Below are positions 44,244 through 55,656 of a DNA stretch of 64,000 nucleotides, piece by piece (the stretch's first letter is position 1; each line of letters starts with the position of its first letter). The notes beneath the pieces are model-generated. The model saw nothing but the letters and a program-made list of their open reading frames with translations, was not told where the DNA came from and did no database searches. Source of the stretch: Streptomyces sp. ICC1 (GTDB lineage Bacteria; Actinomycetota; Actinomycetes; Streptomycetales; Streptomycetaceae); contig NZ_CP030287.1 of NCBI RefSeq assembly GCF_003287935.1, positions 3,252,267 to 3,316,266 on the forward strand, read 5' to 3'. The position numbers were made by a program, and so were the translations under genes.

Positions 44244-46049
44244 TCAGCCCCCGTACGCCCCGCTCGCCGTCAGCCGCAGGGCCGTGTCGATCAGGGGGAC
44301 GTGGCTGAAGGCCTGCGGGAAGTTGCCGACCTGCCGCTGGAGCTTCGGATCCCATTCCTCCGCCAGGAGGCCCAGGTCGTTGCGGAGCGACAGCAGCTTC
44401 TCGAAGAGGCGGCGGGCCTCGTCGACCCGGCCGATCATCGCGAGGTCGTCCGCCATCCAGAACGAGCAGGCGAGGAAGGCCCCCTCGTCGCCCTCCAGGC
44501 CGTCCACGCCCGCCTCCTCGCCGGCCGTCGGGTAGCGCAGGATGAAGCCGTCCGGGGTCGACAGCTCGCGCTGGATCGCCTCGATCGTGCCGATCACCCG
44601 CTTGTCGTCCGGCGGCAGGAAGCCCATCTGCGGGATCAGCAGCAGGGAGGCGTCCAGCTCCTTCGACCCGTAGGACTGCGTGAAGGTGTTGCGCTCCTTG
44701 TCGTACCCCTTCTCGCACACGTCCTGGTGGATCTCGTCGCGCAGCTCCCGCCACCGCTCCAGCGGGCCGTCCGCGTCACCGCTCTCGATCAGCTTGATCG
44801 TGCGGTCCACCGCCACCCACGCCATCACCTTCGAGTGCACGAAGTGCCGGCGCGGGCCGCGCACCTCCCAGATGCCCTCGTCGGGCTGGTCCCAGTGGGT
44901 CTCCAGGTAGCGGATCAGCTTGAGCTGGAGCAGCGAGGCGTAGTCGTTGCGGGCCAGGCCCGTCATGTGGCCCAGGTGCAGGGCCTCGGTGACCTCGCCG
45001 TACACGTCGAGCTGCAGCTGCCCGGCGGCGCCGTTGCCGACCCGGACCGGGCGCGAGTTCTCGTACCCGGGGAGCCAGTCCAGCTCGGTCTCGCCGAGCT
45101 CCCGCTCGCCCGCGATCCCGTACATGATCTGCAGGTTCTCCGGGTCGCCGGCCACCGCGCGCAGCAGCCAGTCCCGCCAGGCGGAGGCCTCGTCGCGGTA
45201 GCCGGTGCGCAGCAGCGAGGACAGGGTGATGGCGGCGTCGCGCAGCCACGTGTAGCGGTAGTCCCAGTTGCGGACGCCGCCGATCTCCTCCGGGAGGGAG
45301 GTGGTCGGCGCGGCGACGATCCCGCCCGTGGGGGCGTACGTGAGCGCCTTGAGGGTGATCAGCGAGCGGATCACCGCCTCCCGGTAGGGGCCGTGGTACG
45401 TGCACTGCTCGACCCAGTCGTGCCAGAACTCCGTGGTGGAGGCCAGCGCCGCCTCGGCGTCGGGGGTCTCCGGGGCGCCCCGGTGCGAGGGCTGCCAGCT
45501 GATGCTGAAGGTCATCCTGTCGCCCGGTCCGACGGTGAAGTCGGAGTAGGTCGTCAGGTCCTTGCCGTACGTCTGGGCCTCACTGTCCAGCCAGACCGAG
45601 TCGGGGCCGGCCACGGCCACCGTCCGCCCGTCGACCTTGTGGACCCAGGGCACGACCCGCCCGTAGCTGAAGCGCATGCGCAGGGCCGAGCGCATCGGGA
45701 CGCGACCGCTGACCCCTTCCACGATGCGGATCAGCTGCGGTGCGTGGTCCTCGCGGGGAGGCATGAAGTCGATGACGCGGACGGTGCCGCGCGTGGTGTC
45801 CCATTCCGATTCCAGCACCAGCGAGTCGCCCCGGTAGCGGCGCCGGGTGGCGCGGGGGGCTTCCGTGCCCGCCGCGAACGACGGGCCGATCCGCCAGAAA
45901 CCGTGATCTTCGGTGCCGAGGATGCTCGCGAACACGGCATGGGAGTCGAAACGGGGCAGACAGAGCCAGTCCACCGCCCCGTCCCGGCAGACCAACGCCG
46001 CCGTCTGCATGTCCCCGATCAGTGCGTAATCCTCGATGCGCCCTGACAC
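44244..46049 (-). CDS. GH15 family glucoamylase/trehalase-like hydrolase
   Basis: 601 residues from GTG 46049, supported by GGAG seven bases before. N-terminal beta-sandwich (~1-230: IEDYALIGDMQTAALVCRDGAVDWLCLPRFDS), then an (alpha/alpha)6 barrel with RNWDYRYTWLRDAAITLSSLL and the catalytic Glu in LLAEEWDP. There is no signal peptide. In actinobacteria this family includes cytoplasmic trehalases and alpha-glucosidases; trehalase is a good guess, not proven. Confidence 0.88.
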   Translation of the reverse strand: MSGRIEDYALIGDMQTAALVCRDGAVDWLCLPRFDSHAVFASILGTEDHGFWRIGPSFAAGTEAPRATRRRYRGDSLVLESEWDTTRGTVRVIDFMPPREDHAPQLIRIVEGVSGRVPMRSALRMRFSYGRVVPWVHKVDGRTVAVAGPDSVWLDSEAQTYGKDLTTYSDFTVGPGDRMTFSISWQPSHRGAPETPDAEAALASTTEFWHDWVEQCTYHGPYREAVIRSLITLKALTYAPTGGIVAAPTTSLPEEIGGVRNWDYRYTWLRDAAITLSSLLRTGYRDEASAWRDWLLRAVAGDPENLQIMYGIAGERELGETELDWLPGYENSRPVRVGNGAAGQLQLDVYGEVTEALHLGHMTGLARNDYASLLQLKLIRYLETHWDQPDEGIWEVRGPRRHFVHSKVMAWVAVDRTIKLIESGDADGPLERWRELRDEIHQDVCEKGYDKERNTFTQSYGSKELDASLLLIPQMGFLPPDDKRVIGTIEAIQRELSTPDGFILRYPTAGEEAGVDGLEGDEGAFLACSFWMADDLAMIGRVDEARRLFEKLLSLRNDLGLLAEEWDPKLQRQVGNFPQAFSHVPLIDTALRLTASGAYGG

Positions 46050-46309
46050 GTTGCATCTCCAGTCGAACGGCCACGTCCGCCCCGTGGGGCGCTTGCATTG
46101 CGCGGTTGAGCGATCACCCGTGGGTGGGGATCTCGCGTCGAGCCCATGATTCCGCATACGACTCGGGTAGGCCGGATGACGGACTGCCCGGGAGCGCGGA
46201 ATTCGCAATATCCGAGCAGGATATGTCGGCACCCTAGTGAGCTCCCCAAGTCTGCGAAGAATGTGGCTCGACCAATCGGGTGAGCAGCCGATACGTCGTC
46301 GTCACGCTC

Positions 46310-46331
46310 CGCCCCGCGACGTCGCGGGGCG
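46310..46331. promoter_or_regulatory. Perfect 22-bp palindrome between GH15 and pyrG
   Basis: CGCCCCGCGAC followed by its exact reverse complement GTCGCGGGGCG. It lies inside the 455-bp divergent gap (46050-46504), which otherwise has a possible pyrG -10 box (TAGGCT, 46362-46367) and no gene. It may be an operator or a cruciform-prone site; neither is proven. Confidence 0.75.
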
Positions 46332-46504
46332 TGGCCGGAGGCGGACCGGCCCGGGCGCTGATAGGCTGGTACCCCGTGGACCGGTGGTCTGCCTGTGCGA
46401 ATCAGGAGCCCCGAAACCGCAGCTTCGGCGCCCCCTGAGACCCTTCCGGATCGACGGAGGCCGGCGCCGGACGCACCTCACTTCGCGACCACGGGAGCCC
46501 CCTC

Positions 46505-48193
<1,689 letters not shown>

Positions 48194-48199
48194 TCGTAC

Positions 48200-48258
48200 G
48201 CGGTCGGTGACGCCGACCGCCTAACGTAGGCAGCCGGGGCGCGCATCGTGCCCCGGCT
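48200..48258 (+). terminator. Two successive hairpins after pyrG
   Basis: GCGGTCGG/CCGACCGC (48200-48220) and AGCCGGGGC/GCCCCGGCT (48232-48258) are two perfect stems within 60 bases of the pyrG stop. A likely terminator, though the next gene starts only 28 bases later. Confidence 0.7.
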
Positions 48259-48285
48259 GTCGCGTTTCTGGGGAAGGTACCGGCC

Positions 48286-48924
48286 ATGGCCATGGGCAAC
48301 GACATCGAGGACACTCCGGAATCGTGGGAGATCGTCGCCTCGCGGACCCCGTTCGAGGGCGCGAAGACTTCGGTCAAGTCGGACCAGGTCCGGATGCCCG
48401 ACCGGGCGGTGGTGCGCCGCGACTACCAGGCGCACCCGGGCTCGGTGTGCGTCCTCGCCCTCGACGAGGAGCAGCGCGTGCTGGTCCTGAAGCAGTTCCG
48501 GCACCCGGTGCGCCACCGCCTGTGGGAACTGCCGGCCGGGCTGCTGGACGTGGCGGGGGAGAACCCGCTGCGCGCGGCCCAGCGCGAGCTGTACGAGGAG
48601 GCGCACGTCAAGGCCGGGGACTGGCGGGTGCTGGCCGACTTCTTCAGCTCGCCCGGCGGCTCGGACGAGGCGGTACGGATCTTCCTGGCGCGCGACCTGT
48701 CGGAGGCCGAGGGCGAGCGGTACGAGGTCTCCGAGGAGGAGTCGGACATGGAGATCGACCGGATCCCCCTCGCCGACCTGGTACGCGGCGTCCTGGCCGG
48801 CCGGCTGGGCAACCCGGGGCTGGTCACGGGGGTACTGGCGCTCTCCGCGGCCCTCGCCTCCGACGGCGTGGAGTCGCTGCGCCCGGCGCTGGCCCCCTGG
48901 CCGGCCCGCCCCTACACCGCCTAG
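48286..48924 (+). CDS. Nudix hydrolase, ADP-ribose pyrophosphatase type
   Basis: 212 residues. The Nudix box is complete: G-L-L-D-V-A-G-E-N-P-L-R-A-A-Q-R-E-L-Y-E-E-A, preceded by HRLWELPAG, typical of ADP-ribose/ADP-sugar hydrolases. Location after pyrG is conserved as I recall. The last codons and stop fall in the first unit of a 21-bp tandem repeat. Confidence 0.92.
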   Translation: MAMGNDIEDTPESWEIVASRTPFEGAKTSVKSDQVRMPDRAVVRRDYQAHPGSVCVLALDEEQRVLVLKQFRHPVRHRLWELPAGLLDVAGENPLRAAQRELYEEAHVKAGDWRVLADFFSSPGGSDEAVRIFLARDLSEAEGERYEVSEEESDMEIDRIPLADLVRGVLAGRLGNPGLVTGVLALSAALASDGVESLRPALAPWPARPYTA

Positions 48925-48982
48925 TACCGCCCCTACACCGCCTAGTACCGCCCCTACACCGCCTAGTACCGCCCCTACACCG
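48907..48982 (+). repeat. 21-bp tandem repeat carrying the Nudix stop codon
   Basis: CGCCCCTACACCGCCTAGTAC occurs three times exactly, then a partial fourth copy. The period is a multiple of three, so each copy repeats the tail R-P-Y-T-A followed by an in-frame TAG. Confidence 0.92.
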
Positions 48983-49136
48983 CTGCGGCCCGGTCCGGTC
49001 CCTGGCAGGGCCGGATGGAGCTGTGGTGTGACCATCCGCTGATCCGATCGGGCGATTTGTCCGCCGCGCTCCACCCTGCCCGTCGCTCTGCGTGAACTAC
49101 GCTCGCAAATCCGAAGGCAGCGAGAGGAGCGGATCC

Positions 49137-51119
49137 GTGGCGGATTTCGTCGGGCGGCGGCGTGAGCTCAAGGAGCTGCGCGAGGACATCGCGCGGACCG
49201 GGCTCGACACCCTCTCCGGCCGCAAGGCCAAGGCGCCGCGAGCCAGGGTGCTGCTCGTCGCCGGGCGGCCGGGCTCGGGCCGGACCGCCCTCGCCGAGGC
49301 GCTGGTGCGCGAGATCGAGAGCGACTACCCGGACGGCGTGCTGAAGGTCCGGCTCACCTCCCCCACCGGGGAGGCCGTCCCGACCGAGCGGGCCGTGCGC
49401 ACCCTCCTGGAGGCGCTCGGCCGGCCCACCCCGCCCGGCGCCGCCGAGGACGAGCTCAGTTCCGCGCTGCGCGAGGCCCTCGCCGGGCGGCGGGCCGTCC
49501 TGCTCGTCGACGACGCGCAGGATCCCCACCAGGTCGACGCCCTCCTGCCCGACACCCCCGAGTGCCTGGTCGTCGTCACCGCCGAGGGTCCGCTGACCGG
49601 GATTCCGGATGTCCGGCCCTGCACCCTCGGCGGGCTCGACACCCCCTCGGCCGTCCGCATGCTCGTCCACCGGATCGGCGACATCCGCGTCGCCAACGAC
49701 CCCCGCGCCGCCGAAGCCCTCGCCGAGGAGTGCGGCGGCCAGCCCGCCGCGCTGAGCCTGGCGGGCGGCTGGCTCGCGGCCCGGCCCAAGGCCTCCGTCT
49801 CCGATGTGGCCAAACAGCTCCACGACATGCCCGCCGGCACCAGCGGCCCCCTCGCGCGCACCTTCCGGCTCGTCTACGAGTCCCTCCCGCAGACCGCCCA
49901 GCGCACCCTGCGGCTGCTTCCGCTTGCCCCGGCCGGGCTCGTCGACTCGCACACCGCCTCCGCGCTCGCCGGCTGCTCCGTGGCCGCCGCCCAGTCGATC
50001 CTGGAGGACTTCGCCGCGCTGGGCCTGCTGCGGACCGCCCCCGACGGGCTCTTCCTGCTCCCCGGCTGCCTCACGCCCCTGCTCCAGGCCCTGCTCCAGG
50101 CCAAGGAGCGCCCCGCCGAGGTCCAGCTGGCACGGGCCCGGATGCTGGAGCGCAACGTACGGCTGCTGCTCTCCTGCCGGGCCATGGCGGAGGAGTCCGC
50201 CGACTGGGCCGTCGGCCCCGTCGGCGGACCGGAGAAGCTGGACGGCCTGCCGCGCGCCCTGCGCTTCGCCGACCGAAGGTCCGCGGCCACCTGGCTGGAC
50301 ACCCGGCTGCCCGCGCTGTCCGCCGCGGCCACCCTGGCCGTCGCGGACGGGGAGCTGGACACCCTGGCCCGCCGCTTCGTCGCGGCCCTCGCCGGGGCCC
50401 TCTCCGACCACCGGGGCACCGCCGGGGCCGCCCCCGAGCTGTACGGGCTGCACCGGCTCGTCCTGGACGTGGCCGAGAGGCGCGATCTGCACCGGGAACA
50501 GGCGGCCGCGCTGCTGAACCTCGCCGATCTGGACGCCGAGACCGGCCGCACCCAGGAGGCGCTGGGGCGCTACCGGGCCGCGCTGGACGCCGGAAGGGCG
50601 GCGAACGACCCGTACGCGGCGGGCCGCGCGATGGAATCCGTAGGCGGCGCGTACCAGGAGCTCGCGGACTGGCACCGGGCCTCCGACTGGTTCGGCAGGG
50701 CCCTGTCCCACGCCCTCGCGCGCGGCGAGCGGACGGACGAGGCGCGGCTGTACGGGCGGCTCGGGAACGTGCACACCTATGCCGGCCGGTACGGGGACGC
50801 GCTGCGCAGCTGGCGGGCGGCCTCGGCCGGCTACCGGAGGCTGGCCGATGTCCCCGGCCAGGCAAAGGCGTTGAGCGAGATGGCACGGATCCAGGAGTAC
50901 GCGGGCCGGCCCGAGGAATCGCTGCACACCTGCCGGGAGGCGGTGGAGATCGCCCGCAGGGCCGGAGACCTGCGGCTCCAGGCCGCGCTGCAGGTGCGCC
51001 TGGCGGACACGCTCGACCGGCTCGGCGACCCCGCGGCCGCGCGGCTGCACAGGTCCGCGGCAGACAGATTGCTGGGAGATGACCCCGCAGCCTGCGAAAT
51101 CCGTAGTGGTTCCGACTGA
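49137..51119 (+). CDS. STAND-type ATPase with TPR tail
   Basis: 660 residues from GTG 49137 with AGGAG at the right distance. Walker A G-R-P-G-S-G-R-T (about 43-50), Walker B V-L-L-V-D-D-A-Q, then an NB-ARC-like region with winged helix (about 200-330), and at the C terminus TPR repeats (AAALLNLADLDAETGRTQEALGRYRAALDAG, SVGGAYQELADWHRASDWFGRAL, ALSEMARIQEYAGRPEESLHTCREAVEIAR). No DNA-binding domain precedes the ATPase. STAND proteins act as signalling switches; here the signal and output are unknown. Confidence 0.85.
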   Translation: MADFVGRRRELKELREDIARTGLDTLSGRKAKAPRARVLLVAGRPGSGRTALAEALVREIESDYPDGVLKVRLTSPTGEAVPTERAVRTLLEALGRPTPPGAAEDELSSALREALAGRRAVLLVDDAQDPHQVDALLPDTPECLVVVTAEGPLTGIPDVRPCTLGGLDTPSAVRMLVHRIGDIRVANDPRAAEALAEECGGQPAALSLAGGWLAARPKASVSDVAKQLHDMPAGTSGPLARTFRLVYESLPQTAQRTLRLLPLAPAGLVDSHTASALAGCSVAAAQSILEDFAALGLLRTAPDGLFLLPGCLTPLLQALLQAKERPAEVQLARARMLERNVRLLLSCRAMAEESADWAVGPVGGPEKLDGLPRALRFADRRSAATWLDTRLPALSAAATLAVADGELDTLARRFVAALAGALSDHRGTAGAAPELYGLHRLVLDVAERRDLHREQAAALLNLADLDAETGRTQEALGRYRAALDAGRAANDPYAAGRAMESVGGAYQELADWHRASDWFGRALSHALARGERTDEARLYGRLGNVHTYAGRYGDALRSWRAASAGYRRLADVPGQAKALSEMARIQEYAGRPEESLHTCREAVEIARRAGDLRLQAALQVRLADTLDRLGDPAAARLHRSAADRLLGDDPAACEIRSGSD

Positions 51120-51160
51120 GATTGTTTGTTTGCAAGGCTAGACAGCGGCTCGTCCTTCAT

Positions 51161-51189
51161 TAGACTGGGTTCACCAGGGCATCCCCTGG
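51161..51189 (+). promoter_or_regulatory. Promoter and hairpin upstream of ald
   Basis: TAGACT (51161-51166) is a good -10 box. CCAGGG-CATC-CCCTGG (51174-51189) directly follows, and GGGCATCCC is repeated. The rest of this 146-bp region is A/T-rich for the genome (GTAAACGGGTTTGTATGG), a plausible site for an AldR/Lrp-type activator. Confidence 0.5.
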
Positions 51190-51265
51190 GGCATCCCGTT
51201 GTGTGTTCTTGTAAACGGGTTTGTATGGAAGTACCCCGAAACATTCCCTGAGCCAAGGACCGTGA

Positions 51266-52387
<1,122 letters not shown>

Positions 52388-52417
52388 TTCGTCAACGACT
52401 GACGTCAATCTCACGTA

Positions 52418-52451
52418 TCCGGCCGGACCTTGCCCGCAAGGTCCGGCCGGA
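52418..52451 (+). terminator. Perfect 16-bp hairpin after ald
   Basis: TCCGGCCGGACCTTGC and GCAAGGTCCGGCCGGA pair perfectly around CC, 31 bases after the stop. The rest of the 325-bp gap (52388-52712) has the parA promoter and nothing else recognised. Confidence 0.9.
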
Positions 52452-52608
52452 CGCGTTTGCGGGGTGCCCGGCGGGGCCGCTCAACCCGCCTCGAACGTAA
52501 CCCTTTAACCCTTTCGCACACCCGCGAAACTTCCCGGCGACAGCTCGGACGCCCTTGACAGAGAGGTGTTCGGTTGCCGACACATCGTGCCGGGTCCGAC
52601 GGATTGTG

Positions 52609-52638
52609 TTGCCGCTGGGCGGTGACACGCCATAGAGT
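52609..52638 (+). promoter_or_regulatory. Candidate parA promoter
   Basis: TTGCCG (52609-52614), an 18-base spacer and TAGAGT (52633-52638) lie 75 bases before the GTG. A TATCGATA palindrome sits at about 52670. Confidence 0.45.
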
Positions 52639-52712
52639 CGCCAACCGTCGGCATGGTCCACGCTGACCTATCGATAAGTGTCCTGGTCACGTCCGAGGAG
52701 GTAAGACGACTT

Positions 52713-53873
52713 GTGAATGAGTCGACATTTGCTCCTGGGGGTGGTCGAGCAGGAGTGCCTGCGCGGGGTCAAAGCCCTGCCGGAATCGAAGCGGTCGGCT
52801 CCGTCGCAGTCCGCACCTTCGCAAACCACCAGCACAGGACGACGCCCCGAAAGAGCATGGACGGCCTAGACGTGAACTCCAGGGCCGGCGACCCGAGCGG
52901 CGACAAGCCCGTGGGTCTCGCCGACTACGACCAGGTGCCCGAGGGGCACTTCTACGACCCCGACGCGGAGTACGAGCCCGACCCCGAGTACGCGGCCACT
53001 CTCGCCCCCGACGCTGCCCGCCAGCGCCGTGAGCGGATCGGTCCGACCGGACGGCCGCTGCCGTACTTCCCGATCCCGGGTCCGCTGACCGACCACGGTC
53101 CGGCGAAGATCATCGCGATGTGCAACCAGAAGGGCGGCGTGGGCAAGACCACGTCGACCATCAACCTGGGTGCCGCGCTCGCCGAGTACGGACGCCGCGT
53201 GCTGCTCGTCGACTTCGACCCGCAGGGCGCACTGTCCGTGGGTCTCGGCGTGAACCCGATGGAACTCGACCTGACGGTCTACAACCTGCTCATGGAGCGG
53301 GGCATGTCGGCGGACGAGGTGCTGCTCAAGACGGCGGTCCCCAACATGGACCTGCTGCCGAGCAACATCGACCTGTCCGCCGCCGAAGTGCAGTTGGTCA
53401 GCGAGGTGGCCCGCGAGTCGACCCTGCAGAGGGCCCTGAAGCCCCTGATGGCCGACTACGACTACATCGTGATCGACTGTCAGCCCTCGCTCGGCCTGCT
53501 GACCGTGAACGCCCTGACGGCGGCTCACAAGGTCATCGTGCCGCTGGAGTGCGAGTTCTTCGCGCTGCGCGGTGTGGCGCTGCTGACCGAGACCATCGAG
53601 AAGGTGCAGGAGCGGCTCAACCCGGAGCTGGAGCTCGACGGCATCCTCGCCACGATGTACGACTCCCGCACGGTGCACAGCCGCGAGGTCCTGGCGCGCG
53701 TCGTCGAGGCGTTCGACGACCACGTCTACCACACGGTCATCGGCCGCACGGTGCGGTTCCCGGAGACCACGGTCGCCGGCGAGCCGATCACCACGTACGC
53801 CTCCAACTCCGTCGGTGCCGCCGCCTATCGCCAGCTGGCCAGGGAGGTGCTCGCCCGGTGTCCCGCCGAGTGA
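52713..53873 (+). CDS. ParA-family ATPase
   Basis: 386 residues from GTG 52713 (V-N-E-S-T-F-A-P-G-G-G, the family start as I remember it). A disordered ~130-residue N-terminal region (EGHFYDPDAEYEPDPEYAATLAP) precedes the ParA domain: deviant Walker A K-G-G-V-G-K-T-T, VDFDPQGALSVGLG and VIDCQPSLGLLTVNAL. As I recall, in streptomycetes this gene lies next to the condensin genes scpA and scpB and is distinct from the parAB of oriC. It is coupled to the next gene by overlap. Confidence 0.9.
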   Translation: MNESTFAPGGGRAGVPARGQSPAGIEAVGSVAVRTFANHQHRTTPRKSMDGLDVNSRAGDPSGDKPVGLADYDQVPEGHFYDPDAEYEPDPEYAATLAPDAARQRRERIGPTGRPLPYFPIPGPLTDHGPAKIIAMCNQKGGVGKTTSTINLGAALAEYGRRVLLVDFDPQGALSVGLGVNPMELDLTVYNLLMERGMSADEVLLKTAVPNMDLLPSNIDLSAAEVQLVSEVARESTLQRALKPLMADYDYIVIDCQPSLGLLTVNALTAAHKVIVPLECEFFALRGVALLTETIEKVQERLNPELELDGILATMYDSRTVHSREVLARVVEAFDDHVYHTVIGRTVRFPETTVAGEPITTYASNSVGAAAYRQLAREVLARCPAE

Positions 53874-54352
53874 GTCTGCCCGGAGCCGACGAACTGTTCC
53901 GTACGACCGGGGGGATGGCGCTGACGTCGGCGTCCAAGGTCTCCCCGTCGCGGGGCGTGGAGCACGCGACAGCGGCATCGGAGGGTACGGCGGGAGAGGG
54001 CCGCAGCCGGGAGGCTGAGGCCGGCACGGAACCGGGCGTGGGCGCGCAGCGGCGGTCGCAGGAAGGTTCCGGTGGCGCCGTCCCGGCCCCGGCCCCCGGT
54101 CGGGGCAAGGGGCAGGGCCGCGGTGCGAACCGGCGGCCCAGCGGGCGCGAGCGGCACGACGAGAAGATCACGGTCTACGTCTCCGCCGAGGAGCTCATGG
54201 ACCTGGAACACGCGCGGCTGGTGCTGCGCGGGGAGCACGGCCTGGCGGTCGACCGCGGCCGGATCGTCCGCGAGGCGGTCGCCGTGGTCCTGGCGGACCT
54301 GGAGTCCCGCGGCGACGCGAGCATCCTGGTACGCCGCCTGCGGGGCCGCTGA
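53858..54352 (+). CDS. Ribbon-helix-helix-like partner of ParA
   Basis: 164 residues from GTG 53858, overlapping parA by 16 bases, with GGGAGG upstream. The first ~95 residues are disordered (Gly/Arg/Ser/Glu-rich). The C-terminal part (EKITVYVSAEELMDLEHARLVLRGEHGLAVDRGRIVREAVAVVLADL) has a beta strand and two helices as in RHH DNA-binding dimers. A DNA-binding adaptor for the ParA ATPase, analogous to ParA/RHH plasmid systems, is inferred. Confidence 0.75.
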   Translation: MSRRVSLPGADELFRTTGGMALTSASKVSPSRGVEHATAASEGTAGEGRSREAEAGTEPGVGAQRRSQEGSGGAVPAPAPGRGKGQGRGANRRPSGRERHDEKITVYVSAEELMDLEHARLVLRGEHGLAVDRGRIVREAVAVVLADLESRGDASILVRRLRGR

Positions 54353-54373
54353 CCCACCCCGCGCGGGGTCGCG

Positions 54374-54391
54374 GGGCCGGAGCTCCGGCCC
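54374..54391 (+). terminator. 18-bp perfect palindrome after the RHH gene
   Basis: GGGCCGGAG is followed by CTCCGGCCC with flanking GC/GC pairs, 22 bases after the stop codon. A likely terminator of the parA operon. Confidence 0.75.
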
Positions 54392-54627
54392 GCGGACCGG
54401 CGGCCCGCCGCCGGACCCGTCCGCACACCCGTTCCACCGCACTGACCTGCGACGTTGCCACCCGGGAAGCCCGGCCCGGCCCGGCCGGCGGGGCACCTCG
54501 TCAGCGCGGGCTCATGCCGCATCGGTATGGCTTGCCACCCGTCCAGCATGAACACCTTTGCGACTTCAAGTAGTTGTTCACCCGACTTGCTCTTACGGGT
54601 ATAACCTCGCGCGGTTACCGTCCGGTC

Positions 54628-55521
54628 ATGACGCCCACCCTCGCCCAGCTCCGCTACCTCGTCGCCGTCGCCGACTGCCGCTCCATCACGAGCGCGGCGG
54701 CCTCGGTCTTCGTCGCCCAGTCCGCGCTGTCCCGCGCCGTCCAGGCCATGGAGCGCGACCTCGGCGTCGAGCTCCTCGCCCGCCGGGGAAGGGGGGTGGA
54801 CCTCACACCTGAAGGGGCTCGGGTCGTCCGGCTGGCCCGGACCGTCCTCGACGCGGTGGACGCGATCGACGACATCGGGACGCCCCACGGCAAGGGCGGC
54901 CGGGCCACCCTCACCCTCGTCACCACGCCCACCCTGGCCCTCGACCTGGCCTCCGACCTGGTCCGGGCCTTCACCGAGCGGCACCCCGGCATCGACGTCA
55001 GGGTCCAGCAGTACGACAGCCGCGAGACGCTGGTCGAGGAACTGACCCAGGGCCGGGCCGAATTGGCGCTCGTCGACCTGCCGGTCGACAAGGAGCTCTC
55101 CACCCACCACATCCAGGAGCGCGAGGTGGTGCTCATCTCGCCGATCGGCTCGTCCCTGCCCGATCCGATGCCGTTCCGCGCCCTCGACGGGCTCCCGATG
55201 GTGCTGCCCACCCCCGGGACGGGCCGGCGCACCGAGATGGAGGCCATGTTCAGCTGCCTGGGCGTGCGCCCGGTGCCCTGCCTCGAAGTGGACGAACGGC
55301 TCGCCTGGGTGACGGGCGTGACCGACGGCCGCGGCTCCCTCATCTGGTACCGCGACGTGGTGGCGCGGGCCTTCGGCAGCCGGGCGGAGATCCGCTCCTT
55401 CACCCCGCCCCTGCTGCGCCCGGTGGGCATCGCGCACGCCCGGCGGCCGCTGAGCCGCGCGGCCCGCGCCTTCATCGCGCACGCCCGGCACAACTCGCCC
55501 GTACGGGAACCGGCCCGCTGA
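54628..55521 (+). CDS. LysR-family transcriptional regulator
   Basis: 297 residues. HTH (~1-60): LAQLRYLVAVADCRSITSAAASVFVAQSALSRAVQAMERDLGVELLARRGRGVDLTPEG; then the effector-binding domain starting ATLTLVTTPTLALDLASDLVRAFTERHPGIDVRV. The ATG is preceded by TATAAC (-10-like, ~54599) and the inverted repeat TAACC-TCGCGC-GGTTA (54602-54617), probably its own operator. No divergent target gene lies upstream. As I recall, scpA would be expected here, so the LysR gene marks a synteny break. Confidence 0.9.
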   Translation: MTPTLAQLRYLVAVADCRSITSAAASVFVAQSALSRAVQAMERDLGVELLARRGRGVDLTPEGARVVRLARTVLDAVDAIDDIGTPHGKGGRATLTLVTTPTLALDLASDLVRAFTERHPGIDVRVQQYDSRETLVEELTQGRAELALVDLPVDKELSTHHIQEREVVLISPIGSSLPDPMPFRALDGLPMVLPTPGTGRRTEMEAMFSCLGVRPVPCLEVDERLAWVTGVTDGRGSLIWYRDVVARAFGSRAEIRSFTPPLLRPVGIAHARRPLSRAARAFIAHARHNSPVREPAR

Positions 55522-55656
55522 CCCCGTGCGTGCCGGACGGGCCGTGCCGGTGTGACCGGAAGGCAGCTCCCGGTGGCCAGGCATGCCCGTCCGGCATTGA
55601 ACGATGCTCGAAGGGGGAGTGATTGGCCCTGGCGCCAGAAACTGACGTCCTCTCAC

